Notes: generated by a model not told the origin, from the sequence alone. DNA of 64,000 nt from Salana multivorans (GCF_003751805.1 NZ_RKHQ01000001.1:434001-498000); one strand, 5' to 3'. Positions 47,293-56,311 are shown, numbered from the stretch's first letter. A program made the numbers and translations.

Positions 47293-47868
47293 ATGGCACG
47301 CGCACTCATCGTCGTCGACGTCCAGCCCACCTTCTGCGAGGGAGGTGCCCTCGGTGTCGCGGGCGGCAACGACGTCGCGTCCGCGATCGCGGACTACGCC
47401 GCGCACCACCGCGGCGAGTACGACCTCGTGGTCACGACGCAGGACTGGCACATCGATCCGGGCGAGCACTTCTCGGAGCAGCCCGACTACGTCGACACCT
47501 GGCCGCCGCACGGGGTCGCGGGCACCGCGGAGGCCGAGCTGCACCCGGCGCTCGCGGACCTCGACGCCGACGCCGCGATCAAGAAGGGGCAGTACCAGGC
47601 GGCGTACTCCGGCTTCGAGGGCCACGACGCCGACGGTCGCCGCCTCGTCGACCTGCTGCACGACGCCGGGGTCCGCTCCGTCGACGTCGTCGGCATCGCC
47701 GAGTCGCACTGCGTGCTGCGCACTGCGCTCGACGCCGTGACCGAGGGCTTCGGCGTCCGCGTCATCACCGACCTCACCGTGCCGGTGACGCCCGAGCAGG
47801 GAGCCGCCGCGCGCGAGCAGATGGCCCGGGCGGGCGTCGTGCTGGTCGCGAGCGAGGACGCCGCCTGA
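47293..47868 (+). CDS. pncA: Nicotinamidase
   Basis: The 191-residue isochorismatase-fold protein has the catalytic aspartate in LIVVDVQPTFCEGG, the metal-binding D/H/H in TTQDWHIDPGEHFSE, the catalytic lysine in AIKKGQYQAAYSGFEG, and the nucleophilic cysteine in GIAESHCVLRTA. It converts nicotinamide to nicotinate for NAD salvage. The -10-like TAGCCT (47281-47286) sits 6 nt before the ATG, so the mRNA is probably leaderless. Confidence 0.95.
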   Translation: MARALIVVDVQPTFCEGGALGVAGGNDVASAIADYAAHHRGEYDLVVTTQDWHIDPGEHFSEQPDYVDTWPPHGVAGTAEAELHPALADLDADAAIKKGQYQAAYSGFEGHDADGRRLVDLLHDAGVRSVDVVGIAESHCVLRTALDAVTEGFGVRVITDLTVPVTPEQGAAAREQMARAGVVLVASEDAA

Positions 47869-47910
47869 CCGGCGGCTCCCGGCCCGACGGCACGGCGCCC
47901 GGTCTGGCGA

Positions 47911-47943
47911 GGTGGGGCCGACCCACGTCTGATCGGCCCCACC
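47911..47943. terminator. Bidirectional hairpin between pncA and the asparaginase gene
   Basis: A perfect 11-bp stem GGTGGGGCCGA/TCGGCCCCACC around an 11-nt loop lies in the short gap between two convergent genes. Confidence 0.8.
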
Positions 47944-47952
47944 CGGCACCCG

Positions 47953-49497
47953 TCAGGCGGTCATCGTGAGATGACGGGCACGACGCCGATGCCCGTGGAC
48001 GGCTGCCCCGCTGACGATCAGGACGAGCGCGACCCCGAGCACGAGCGGGACAGATCCCGCACCGGTGAAGGCGAGCGGGCCGCCGCTCGACCCGCCGGAG
48101 GCGGCGCCGGCCGGTGAGCTCGACGTGTCCGACGGCTCGTCGGTGACACCAGTCGGGGCGTCCGTGCTCGGCCCGTCCGTCGGCTCTCCGCTCGGCTCCT
48201 CGCTCGGCTCACCGCTGGGCTCCTCGCTCGGCTCACCGGTCGTCGGCTCGCCGCTGGGTTCCTCGGTCGTCGGCTCCTCGCTCGGCGTCGGCTCCGGTCC
48301 CGCGTCGGCGTACGCCGACATGTCGAAGGACGGCGCCGCCACCGTGTCGAACCAGACCCGCGCCTGCTCGATGTCCGTGGTGAACGCGCGGGTCAGCATG
48401 AGCATGAGCCGGGCCTTCTGCGGGAGGAGATCGAGGCCGGCGATGATCCCCTCCCCCGTGCTCTCGACCGCGCCGGACCCCGTCCGGGTCGTCGAGACGA
48501 ACCAGACGCCCCGCGCGACCGCGTCGCGTCGCGCGGCGCTGGCGTCGGCCGAGATGCCGCCGGCTCCCGTCCCGGCCGTCACGATGCCGGTCGCGCCCGC
48601 GTCGGCGAACGCCCGGATGCCGGCGCCGCTCGCGGCCTGGTAGTTGTACATGATCTCGACGGCCGGCAGGTCGCCGGCCGAGATCGTCGAGAGGTCGAAC
48701 GGCGTCGCCCACGCGTCGGTGCCGCAGTCGAGGACGCGGGCCGGGGCGCGGTTGAGGTAGATGTCGGACCCGGCGACCCAGCCGAGGGCGCCGACCAGCC
48801 GCGTCTGGAACGTGTCGTTCATGGTCGCGTTGCCCTTGGTCACCTCGCGGGCCGCGTGGATCTCGTCGTTCAGCATGAGGACGGTGCCGAAGCAGTAGGT
48901 CTGCTGGCTGGCCGCGAGCCGGATCGCCGTGAAGAGGTTGGCGGGACCGTCCGCGCCGAACACCGGGGCCTCGCCCGCGCTGTCGCCCGCGGCCCACGGT
49001 CGCATCGCCCCGGTCGTCACGACCGGCTTGGGGCTCTGCACCGTGAGGTCGAGCCAGTAGGCGAACTCCTCCTGGGTGTCGGTCCCGGTCGTGACGATGA
49101 CGCCGTCGCTGGTCTCGAGCGCCTGCTCGACCGTGCGGGTGAGGTCGTAGAACTCCGAGATCGTGTACCCGCCCGACCCCTTGTTGCCGAACTGGATGAC
49201 GTTGACGTCGGCGATCTCGGCGATCTCGGGCTGGAGCTGGGCGAGCAGGTCGTCCATCGTGTAGGTGCCGGCCCGGTAGCTGGTGAACGCCTCGCGTCCG
49301 GTGGCCTTGCCCGCGATCGTCCCGCCGGTGGCGACGACCGTGACGACGGGCTTGTCCGGTGCGGCGACGGCAGCGGGAGAGGCGAGCGCGAGCGTGCCGA
49401 CGACCGCGAGGGTCACGGCACCCGCTGCGGCGATCGGGCGCGCTGAGCCGCGTCGGCGCGCCGAGTCCGATGGGCGGGCAGGGGTCGATGAGGTCAT
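47953..49497 (-). CDS. Secreted L-asparaginase with repeat stalk and LAxTG sortase signal
   Basis: The 514-residue protein has an N-terminal signal peptide (cleavage near ASPAAVAA), then a type II asparaginase domain. The first catalytic threonine is T60 in ATGGTIAGKATG, and TGTDTQEE holds the second Thr-Asp pair. After about residue 400 comes a disordered stalk of Glu/Pro/Ser/Thr repeats (units such as EPSGEPSE and EPTTEEPS), then LAFTG at 475-479, a hydrophobic helix and a basic tail. This is a class E sortase cell-wall anchor. It should hydrolyse external asparagine to aspartate at the cell surface. It has no obvious operon partner. Confidence 0.92.
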   Translation of the reverse strand: MTSSTPARPSDSARRRGSARPIAAAGAVTLAVVGTLALASPAAVAAPDKPVVTVVATGGTIAGKATGREAFTSYRAGTYTMDDLLAQLQPEIAEIADVNVIQFGNKGSGGYTISEFYDLTRTVEQALETSDGVIVTTGTDTQEEFAYWLDLTVQSPKPVVTTGAMRPWAAGDSAGEAPVFGADGPANLFTAIRLAASQQTYCFGTVLMLNDEIHAAREVTKGNATMNDTFQTRLVGALGWVAGSDIYLNRAPARVLDCGTDAWATPFDLSTISAGDLPAVEIMYNYQAASGAGIRAFADAGATGIVTAGTGAGGISADASAARRDAVARGVWFVSTTRTGSGAVESTGEGIIAGLDLLPQKARLMLMLTRAFTTDIEQARVWFDTVAAPSFDMSAYADAGPEPTPSEEPTTEEPSGEPTTGEPSEEPSGEPSEEPSGEPTDGPSTDAPTGVTDEPSDTSSSPAGAASGGSSGGPLAFTGAGSVPLVLGVALVLIVSGAAVHGHRRRARHLTMTA

Positions 49498-49670
49498 TCC
49501 GGGTCCTCCGGTCGTGAGGTCAGGGGGGACACGGTGGCCAGCCGTGTCCTCGCAGCCTGCTGACCCGCCGTTGCCCCGGCGTTTCGCGGCGGTGTCGGTC
49601 GAACGACCGTCGCGTCACGACCTCGCGTCGCGCCTCACGCCGACCTGCTCGAACGAGCGTCGGCCGACCG

Positions 49671-50597
49671 TCACGACCGGAGCGCCGCCTCGTAGACCTC
49701 GCGCCGGGTCGACCCGGTCCGCTCGGCGACGACCGCCGCCGCGTCCTTGAGCCGCATCCCCGACGCCGCCAGCTCGCGGGCCTGGGCGCCGACGTCGGCC
49801 GACGTCCCGGCCCGCTCGGCGATCTCCGCGGCCGCGGCACCCGCGACGACCACGGTGATCTCACCGCGCACCCCCGCCTCTGCCCACGCGGTCAGCTCCG
49901 CGAGCGACCCGCGTCGCACCTCCTCGTACCGCTTGGTCAGCTCGCGGCACACGGCGGCGGCGCGCGCGGCGCCGAACGTCTCGGCCATCGCGGCGAGGTC
50001 CGCGGCGAGCCGGTGCGGGCTCGCGAAGAACACCATCGTCCGACGCTCGGCGGCGAGCTCGGCGAGCGCGCGGTCCCGCTCCCCCGCCCGCCGCGGGAGG
50101 AACCCCTCGAAGCAGAACCGGTCGCTCGGCAGCCCCGAGACCGCGAGCGCCGTCACCACCGCCGACGGCCCCGGCAGCGCCGTCACCCGGACGCCGGCCT
50201 CGGCCGCGGCGGCCGCCACCCGGAAGCCGGGGTCGGACACCGACGGCATGCCGGCGTCGGTCACGACCGCGACCGTCTCCCCCGCCGCCGCTCTCGCCAC
50301 GAGCTCGGCCGCCCGCTCCCGCTCGTTGTGCTCGTGGTAGCTGACGAGGGTGCCGCGGGCCACGACGTCCAGCCGGCGCAGCAGCTCGACCAGCGTCCGG
50401 GTGTCCTCGGCCGCCACGACGTCGGCGTCCGTCAGCAGGTCGCGCAGGTTCGGCGAGGCGTCGCGCGCGCTCCCGATCGGCGTCCCGGCCAGCACGACCA
50501 TGCCGCGCCGCCGCCACGCGGTCCTCGCCCCGCCGGTCCCGCCGTCGTCGCCGGCCACCTCGCTGGCACCGTGCTCGTCGTCCCTCGGCGTCTCCAT
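49671..50597 (-). CDS. rsmI: 16S rRNA C1402 ribose 2'-O-methyltransferase
   Basis: The 308-residue protein has the tetrapyrrole-methylase fold of RsmI: VLAGTPIGSARDASPNL, VVAAEDTRTLVELLRRL, VSYHEHNE, AVVTDAGMPSVSDPGFR, and FEGFLPRRAGER. It methylates the P-site nucleotide C1402. The ATG at 50597 includes a 32-residue hydrophilic extension; the conserved core begins at MVVLAGT (50501). It is divergent from the mannosyltransferase gene, the standard actinobacterial pair. Confidence 0.94.
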   Translation of the reverse strand: METPRDDEHGASEVAGDDGGTGGARTAWRRRGMVVLAGTPIGSARDASPNLRDLLTDADVVAAEDTRTLVELLRRLDVVARGTLVSYHEHNERERAAELVARAAAGETVAVVTDAGMPSVSDPGFRVAAAAAEAGVRVTALPGPSAVVTALAVSGLPSDRFCFEGFLPRRAGERDRALAELAAERRTMVFFASPHRLAADLAAMAETFGAARAAAVCRELTKRYEEVRRGSLAELTAWAEAGVRGEITVVVAGAAAAEIAERAGTSADVGAQARELAASGMRLKDAAAVVAERTGSTRREVYEAALRS

Positions 50598-50636
50598 CCC
50601 GCCATTCTCCCCGGGCGCCCGCCTAGACTCGCACCC

Positions 50637-52355
50637 GTGAGCCTGCCCCCGTCCACGCCGCCGTCGTCGATCGTCGAGGAGGACGCCGAGCCGGCGGACA
50701 CCCGCGTCGTCGACGACCCGACGGCGACGGACCCGACGGAGACCGAGGCCCGGCGGCCAAGGGCGGAGCACCTCGCCGAGCTGCTGCCGCGGCTCGTCGC
50801 CCCCCTGGAGACGAACCGCCTGTGGGGGTGGCTGAGCGCGCTGGCGGTGACGGCGCTCGCCGCCGTGCTGCGGCTGGTCCGGCTCGACATCCCGGCGCGG
50901 CTCGTGTTCGACGAGACGTACTACGTCAAGCAGGCGTACTCGCTGCTCGTGCTCGGGTACGAGGGGCGGTGGGCCGACGAGGTCGACGAGGCGTTCGCAT
51001 CCGGCGACTACTCGGGACTGGGCACCGATCCCGACTACGTGGTGCACCCGCCGCTCGGGAAGTGGTTCATCGCGATCGGGATGCGGCTGCTCGGGACCGA
51101 GTCGTTCGTCGGCTGGCGGCTGTCCGCCGCGATCGCCGGCACCATCGGCGTCCTGCTCGTGGCCCGGATCGGCCGGCGGCTGCTCGGCTCGACGCTCCTC
51201 GGCACGACGGCGGCGCTGCTGCTCGCGGTCGACGGCATCCACATCGTCATGTCCCGCACGGGCCTGCTCGACATCTTCCTCTCGACGCTCGTGCTCGCCG
51301 CGTTCGGGACGCTGCTGCTGGATCGCGACTCCTACCGTCGGCGGCTGGCGGAACGGACCGCGACCGAGCTGGCGGAGCACGGGCGGCTGCGTGACCCGTG
51401 GGGCGTGCGCGTCGGACCGCGGTGGTGGCTGGTCGCGACGGGCGTGCTGCTCGGTGCGGCGTGCGGCGTCAAGTGGTCGGGGCTGTACGCGGTCGCGGTG
51501 TTCGGCGTCCTCGCCGTCGTCTGGTCGATCACAGCCCGGCGCGCGGTCGGCGTCCGGCTGTGGTTCGGGGCCGGCGCGGTGCGGGACGGCCTCTCGTCGT
51601 TCCTCGCGCTCGTCCCCGCCGCCCTGCTCGCCTACCTGGCGGCGTGGACGAGCTGGTTCGTCTCGACGAACGCGTACGACCGGCAGTGGGCGAGCGACGT
51701 CAACGCCGTCGCGGACGTGCCGCAGCGCACCTGGCTGCCCGATGCGCTCAACTCGCTGCTCGAGTACCACCTGCAGGCGTGGCACTTCCACGTCGGGCTG
51801 GACTCCGAGCACTCCTACTCCTCCCACCCGGTCGGCTGGCTGCTCCAGCTCCGTCCGACCTCGTTCGCGTGGCGCGACGTCGACACCCCGGCCGGGGCCA
51901 GCGGACGCTGGGTCGAGGCCGTGCTGGCCGTCGGCAACCCCGTCGTGTGGTGGGGCGGCGCCGCGGCGCTGCTCGTCGTCATCTGGTTCGCCGTGCGCCG
52001 CCGCGACTGGCGTGCCTGGGCGATCCTCGCCGGCTACGCCGCCATGTACCTGCCGTGGTTCACCTACTCGGCGCCGTTCGCGAACCGGACGATCTTCACC
52101 TTCTACACGGTGGCGTTCGCGCCGTACGTCGCGCTCGCGCTGGCGTTCGGGCTCGGGGTGCTGCTCGGCCGTCCGTCGCTGCCGCTGGTCGAGCGACGCT
52201 GGCGCGCCGGGATCTACGTCGCCGTCGTGGCGCTGGCGCTCGTGGCCGCCGCCTACTTCTGGCCGATCTGGAGCGGCGAGCCGATCCCGTACGAGTACTG
52301 GCGCACCCACATGTGGATCCCGAACGTCGAGTCGCTGCGCATCGGCTGGATCTAG
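50637..52355 (+). CDS. pmt: Protein O-mannosyltransferase (PMT family)
   Basis: The 572-residue membrane protein has a cytoplasmic tail then about 10-11 membrane segments. The first external loop has the catalytic acidic motif LVFDETYYVKQAYSL and the following HPPLGKWFIAIG. The later loop holds HSYSSHPVGWLL. These are the GT39 motifs for transfer of mannose from polyprenyl-phosphate mannose to Ser/Thr of exported proteins. -10-like TAGACT lies 7 nt before the GTG, indicating a leaderless transcript. It is divergent from rsmI and precedes tRNA-Ala. Confidence 0.95.
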   Translation: MSLPPSTPPSSIVEEDAEPADTRVVDDPTATDPTETEARRPRAEHLAELLPRLVAPLETNRLWGWLSALAVTALAAVLRLVRLDIPARLVFDETYYVKQAYSLLVLGYEGRWADEVDEAFASGDYSGLGTDPDYVVHPPLGKWFIAIGMRLLGTESFVGWRLSAAIAGTIGVLLVARIGRRLLGSTLLGTTAALLLAVDGIHIVMSRTGLLDIFLSTLVLAAFGTLLLDRDSYRRRLAERTATELAEHGRLRDPWGVRVGPRWWLVATGVLLGAACGVKWSGLYAVAVFGVLAVVWSITARRAVGVRLWFGAGAVRDGLSSFLALVPAALLAYLAAWTSWFVSTNAYDRQWASDVNAVADVPQRTWLPDALNSLLEYHLQAWHFHVGLDSEHSYSSHPVGWLLQLRPTSFAWRDVDTPAGASGRWVEAVLAVGNPVVWWGGAAALLVVIWFAVRRRDWRAWAILAGYAAMYLPWFTYSAPFANRTIFTFYTVAFAPYVALALAFGLGVLLGRPSLPLVERRWRAGIYVAVVALALVAAAYFWPIWSGEPIPYEYWRTHMWIPNVESLRIGWI

Positions 52356-52413
52356 CCGGGTCGATCCAGCCGGTGGGGTCGGCCACGATTCGTCGTCGGC
52401 GCGCACACGGTGC

Positions 52414-52419
52414 TAGGAT
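52414..52419 (+). promoter_or_regulatory. -10 element of the tRNA-Ala gene
   Basis: TAGGAT preceded by TGC forms an extended -10, about 62 nt upstream of the tRNA 5' end. A -35 match is weak (TTCGTC at 52389). Confidence 0.55.
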
Positions 52420-52487
52420 CGTCAGGCGCTTCCGGGCCTGCCCGGGACGCATGGCAGGACCCACGAGTGGCCGGGAACGGCGCTCAC

Positions 52488-52560
52488 GGGGCAGTAGCGC
52501 AATTGGTAGCGCACCTCGGTCGCATCGAGGGGGTTGAGGGTTCGAGTCCCTTCTGCTCCA
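52488..52560 (+). tRNA. tRNA-Ala (anticodon CGC), attachment-site tRNA
   Basis: The 73-nt cloverleaf has acceptor GGGGCAG/CTGCTCC with a G3-U70 wobble (the alanine identity element), discriminator A73, anticodon stem CCTCG/CGAGG with loop GTCGCAT (anticodon CGC) and T-arm GGGTTCGAGTCCC. The CCA end is encoded at 52561-52563. The mobile region begins immediately after it. Confidence 0.93.
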
Positions 52561-52563
52561 CCA
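52539..52563. other. Probable attachment site (attL) in the tRNA 3' end
   Basis: The T-arm to CCA segment of tRNA-Ala borders the integrated region, and the recombinase frame runs straight into it. A second copy expected at the right end (attR) is not seen in the window, so the exact core cannot be fixed. Confidence 0.6.
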
Positions 52564-54418
52564 TTTGGTCGAAGTTCCAACCCTGCCCCCGTGATCGGTG
52601 GGCAGGGTTGCTTCGTTGTTGAGGTCGATGTCGGGGTGGAGCTGGCCGGTGCGCTGCCAGAACTCGGCGTGGAGTCGGTTGGTCGGGTCGAGGATGGTTT
52701 CGTAGACGCCGGTGAACTCCGAGGTCACGTCCAGGTGCTCGGTGAGGGTGATCTTGGTGAAGAACGCCTGGTTGCACAGCCGCCGCCGGCCCTCGTCGCA
52801 GGCGAGGTAGAAGGCGTGGGCGTTGGTCGCCAGGTGCAGGTAGGCGCGTAGCCGGAGCTTGGCGTCCTCGCGTCCGGCCCGGTAGGCGTTGAGGCGCTGG
52901 TCGATGTCGGCGAGCATCCCTTCGATGCGGTGCTGTTCCTTCTTGAGCACGGGCAGGCTGATCGCGTCGGCGTAGTGGGCTTGCAGCAGCCGCAGTTGCT
53001 CATCTTCGAGACGTTCCCTCTGGCGGGTCAGGTCGCGGCGCTGGGCCTCGGATTCGGCGTCAATGCGGTCGAAGATGTCCTCGATCATCCCGGTGAGCGC
53101 GTCGGCGGCTTCGGGTGAGAGCTCGATGGTGCGGTAGTGCTCGGCGACCAGGTGCTCCACGGTCGAGACGAGCACCACCTGGCGCTCGCACGCGGTGGTG
53201 TTGGCGTGGCGGCCGAGGCAGATGAAGTAGGGGTAGGTCTCGCCGTGCCGGTTGCGAGCGTTGTTGATCGTCATGCGCGCGCCGCATCCGCAGTAGAGCG
53301 ACCCTTTCAGGTAGTGCTCGTGGGTCTGCGTGCGGTCCCCGGCGACGTTGTGGGCGTCGAGGACGTTCTGCACCTTGGTCCACACGGTCGGGTGCACGAG
53401 CCGGTCGTGGGTGCCGAGGTGCCGGGCGCCTTTGTAGATGATGTCGCCCTTGTAGTACGGGTTGCGCAGCATCCGCTGCAACGTGGACACCCCGATCGGC
53501 TTGGCGGGCCGCTTCGGGGTGGGCAGGCTGGTCAGCCCGCGGGCGGCGAGTTCGTCGGCCAGGTCGGACAGGGAACGATTGCCCGCGGCGTATGCCTCGA
53601 ACGCCCACGCGACCAGCGGCGCGCGCTCGGGGTCCACGGTCACAGTGCGGACCTCGCGGCCTTAGGGGTCGCGTTCGCGGACGTTGATGTACCCGAGTGG
53701 GGCCTTGGACACGGTGCCGCCGGCGGCGGCTTTCTGCTGGAGTCCCTTGGTGACCTCGCCGGCGAGGTTACGGGAGTAGAACTCCGCAATGGTGGACATG
53801 ATGCCGTGCAGCAGCATCCCGGTCGGGGTCTCGTCAATGTTCTCGGTGACCGACACCAGCGTCACCCCGGCCTGGCGCAGCGCGAGGTGGATCGCCACGT
53901 CGTCGGCGCGGTTGCGGGCGAGCCGGTCGAGCTTGTGGACGATGCACAGATCGACCCGGTTGCTCTTGATGTAGGCGAGCATCCGTTGCAGGTCGGGACG
54001 GCGGGCGTTGGTGGCGGTCTCCCCGGCGTCGATGAACTCCTCCACGATCACCGCGCCGGCCTCGGCGGCGGCGCGGCGGATCGCGTCGCGCTGGGCGGGG
54101 ATGGAGAAGCCTTCCTCGAACCCGCCGCGCTCGGCCTGTTCCTTGGTGGAGACCCGGATGTAGGCGATGGCGCGCTGCGCGTCGTTCAGGCCGTCGCCGG
54201 TGATCGGTGTGGTGGCGGGGGCTTCGGCGGTTGTAGGAGTTTGGGTGGCGGTGGGCATGGTGCTCGTTCCTCTCAGGCGGTCGCCTGCCCTCCGCGGTGA
54301 TCCCGCGAGCGCCAGTTGAGAGAAAGAGCATGACCGGCGATGCCGGTCAAGTAAGCCACCGATGATGCCGGTGGACCCGAAGCGACTGATTGCGCCCTCG
54401 AAGGGCAACACCACCATT

Positions 54419-54625
54419 CTACCGGCTGGTGTCGCGACGATCCAGGTCCGGCGCGGCGGGTTCGTCGCTGGCGGGGTGGAGGCCGAGCGGGTCGGTCATC
54501 GCCATGTCCACGATGACCCGCGCCAGCAGTTCCAGGTCGGGTTCGCGGCGGGGCGTGACGACGACGCGCAGGCCGCGTTCGCTCTCGGGGCGCCGGTTGG
54601 TCTTGCGCTCGTAGTTGCGGACCAT
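54419..54625 (-). CDS. Small mobile-element protein of unknown function
   Basis: The 68-residue basic protein (MVRNYERKTNRRPESERGLR and on to VVTPRREPDLELLARVIVDMA) starts in the stop codon of the DUF4913-like gene (TGATG), a sign of translational coupling and so of a real gene. Similar short proteins with this Arg-rich start precede serine recombinases in actinobacterial elements. It lacks known motifs. Confidence 0.65.
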   Translation of the reverse strand: MVRNYERKTNRRPESERGLRVVVTPRREPDLELLARVIVDMAMTDPLGLHPASDEPAAPDLDRRDTSR

Positions 54626-55248
54626 CAGTTCGCACCGCCGGCGTAGAACTCGTCCTCGGCCTGTTGGCGGTCGGCCACGTCATCGAGCACCCATTGCACG
54701 AAGTCCTGGTCACGGTGGGCGATGATCGTGTCCTCCACCTGCTCGGCGGGGTCCTCGCCGGGCCAGGTGGTCTGTCGGGTGGGACGGTCGCGGTCGATGC
54801 GGGTGCCGGAGGCGGCGACCCAATCGCGTAGCCGCTGGCGGGCGTCGGCGAAGTCGCGGTGCCAGCCCAACGGCGCGGACCCGTTCTGCTCGGGGTCGTA
54901 GGCGCACAGCCAGTGCAGGTGCAGCGCGGACAGCTCCCACACCAGCTCGGAGTGCCGGCGCCAGAACGGCGGCACAACGCTCGCCGGGAGCCCGTAGGTG
55001 CGGCGCAGCCAGTTCACCCAGGCGTTGAGCTCCAGCCACTCGGTCTCGGCCTCGTCGGCGGTCAGCAGGTTCCAGTTGATCGGGTGCGGCGGCTCGGGCA
55101 GCAGGCCATCGTCGGCCGGCGGCGTGGGGTCATCAGGCTCGATGTCCTCGAAGTCGGGCTCGCCGGCCTCGTCGGGGTCGGGTGGGAACGGTGGGGTCAG
55201 GCCCTGCCTGCCCCGGATGCTGTTCCTCGACCCCGACTTCCGCGGCAC
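54625..55248 (-). CDS. DUF4913-like mobile-element protein with replaced 5' end
   Basis: The 207-codon frame has an acidic Pro-rich segment, then a conserved part (LNAWVNWLRRTYGLPASVVPPFWRRHSELV and LHLHWLCAYDPEQNG) resembling DUF4913 proteins common on actinobacterial plasmids and integrative elements. Their function is unknown. The first 12-15 codons are antisense to the MmyB-like fragment starting near 55,217, so the native N-terminus has probably been lost at a recombination junction and the ATG at 55248 may be fortuitous. The downstream 68-residue gene is coupled to it. Confidence 0.65.
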   Translation of the reverse strand: MPRKSGSRNSIRGRQGLTPPFPPDPDEAGEPDFEDIEPDDPTPPADDGLLPEPPHPINWNLLTADEAETEWLELNAWVNWLRRTYGLPASVVPPFWRRHSELVWELSALHLHWLCAYDPEQNGSAPLGWHRDFADARQRLRDWVAASGTRIDRDRPTRQTTWPGEDPAEQVEDTIIAHRDQDFVQWVLDDVADRQQAEDEFYAGGAN

Positions 55249-55618
55249 CTTCCAGGACTGGGATGCCGAGGCCAGGAAGTACGTCGCCTATCTGCGGCTG
55301 CTCAGCGGCAAGCATCCCGACGACCCGCACCTGACCGAACTCGTCGGCGAGCTCTGCATGAGAGATGAGGGCTTCGCGGCGATGTGGGCATCCGGCCGGG
55401 TAGGCGAATGCACCGCCGGCACCAAGCGCCTGCGCCACCCGCTCATCGGCGACCTCACCGTCGACTTCCACCTGTGGGTGCAGTCCGACACCCCCGACCA
55501 CCGCATCGAGGTCTACACCCCGGCCGACCAGGCATCCGCCGACGCCCTCGCCCTCCTCGACGTCCTACACAACGACACGATCACCGTCGCAGAATCCACG
55601 TCGCCCCTGTCCTGCTGA
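55217..55618 (+). pseudogene. 5'-truncated XRE regulator (MmyB-like ligand domain only)
   Basis: From LFLDPDFRGTFQDWDAEARK to the end the 133 residues match the MmyB-like ligand-binding domain that follows the HTH in many actinobacterial XRE regulators (FLDP, DW, GTKRLRHPLIGDLTVDF, VYTPADQAS). The HTH half that should precede it is missing; upstream is the DUF4913-like gene on the other strand. It is a remnant rather than a working regulator. Confidence 0.8.
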
Positions 55619-55699
55619 CGACTCGGTTGGCATCTCGTTGCGTATCGGGAGAACAACCGCCTACCCATCTCAGCCCGCAGGCTCTTCGGGGCTGCGAGG

Positions 55700-56266
55700 T
55701 CACGGTGAAGGCGGGGTGGTCGTGGGGACAAGCATGATGAGGAAGAGCTGGGCACCCTCGGCGCTGCGGTACACGTGGGGAACGTCGGCGGGGTAGTTGG
55801 CATAGTCGCCAGGGCCGAGGCGTACGTGGGCGCTCTCCGGTCCCACGTCGGCCTCGCCGCTGAGGACATAGGCATGCTCGCGGGTTCCGGGTCGGTGCGC
55901 CTTCGCGTGGTGATCGGAGTTGGCGTGGAGCGAGAAGTCGTAGGTCTCGACGGCGACATGGGTGTGCCGGGAGCGCTGCAACAGCCGGGCGTCGAGGGGC
56001 TGACCGGGGATGGGTGGCCTTTCGGCGGCGCGGACGATCTGCACCCCGGCGGGCGGCTCCTCCTCCACGAGGTCGGCCAGGGTCGCGTCCAACGCGTAGG
56101 CGAGCGCGAACAGCGTCTCGACGGTGGGATTGCCGCGGCCCCTCTCCAACTCGCTGATCGTTCCCTTCGCCACCCCGGACCGTTCCGCCAAGACGGCCAG
56201 CGTCAGCCCGCGGTCGGCCCGCAGACGCTGCACGTTCCTGGCGACCGCCGCTGTTCCGTTTCCCAC
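55700..56266 (-). CDS. XRE-cupin transcriptional regulator
   Basis: The 188-residue protein has an HTH (VQRLRADRGLTLAVLAERSG, VAKGTISELERGRGNP) and a cupin domain containing KAHRPGTREHAYVLSGEADV and PADVPHVYRSAEG. The GTG at 56266 lies about 30 nt after the start expected from a TATGAT -10 box on this strand (56311-56306). It is divergent from a broken racemase gene, a pairing in which such regulators control amino-acid metabolism. It lies inside the mosaic region and its base composition is less extreme than that of the core genes. Confidence 0.87.
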   Translation of the reverse strand: MGNGTAAVARNVQRLRADRGLTLAVLAERSGVAKGTISELERGRGNPTVETLFALAYALDATLADLVEEEPPAGVQIVRAAERPPIPGQPLDARLLQRSRHTHVAVETYDFSLHANSDHHAKAHRPGTREHAYVLSGEADVGPESAHVRLGPGDYANYPADVPHVYRSAEGAQLFLIMLVPTTTPPSP

Positions 56267-56305
56267 GACACCACCGCCGAAGTTCGGGTTACTGGTACGT
56301 TTGTC

Positions 56306-56311
56306 ATCATA
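56306..56311 (-). promoter_or_regulatory. -10 box of the XRE-cupin gene
   Basis: TATGAT on the minus strand, a near-consensus sigma-A -10, lies about 40 nt before the GTG. Confidence 0.5.

Larger units (their letters stand above)
52096..54258 (-). pseudogene. Large serine recombinase with an in-frame TAA
   Basis: Residues 1-198 (54258-53662) hold the serine resolvase domain: catalytic S37 in AYIRVSTKEQ, then VHKLDRLARNRADDVA and MLLHGIMSTIAEFYSRNLAG. A TAA at 53664-53662 then interrupts the frame right after YINVRERDP. The same frame continues as the recombinase domain (LQRMLRNPYYKGDIIYKG), the zinc ribbon (GSLYCGCGARM ... CERQ) and a coiled coil. A single base change would explain the stop. 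The frame also has no stop at the element end and reads across tRNA-Ala to 52096 in the host. The downstream part could start at a GTG (53643), but would lack the catalytic serine. Confidence 0.88.

Noticed and set aside
48160-48300. Short tandem repeats resembling an array
   Set aside because: They encode the Glu/Pro/Ser/Thr stalk of the asparaginase in frame; spacing is irregular and no cas gene is present, so this is not a CRISPR array.
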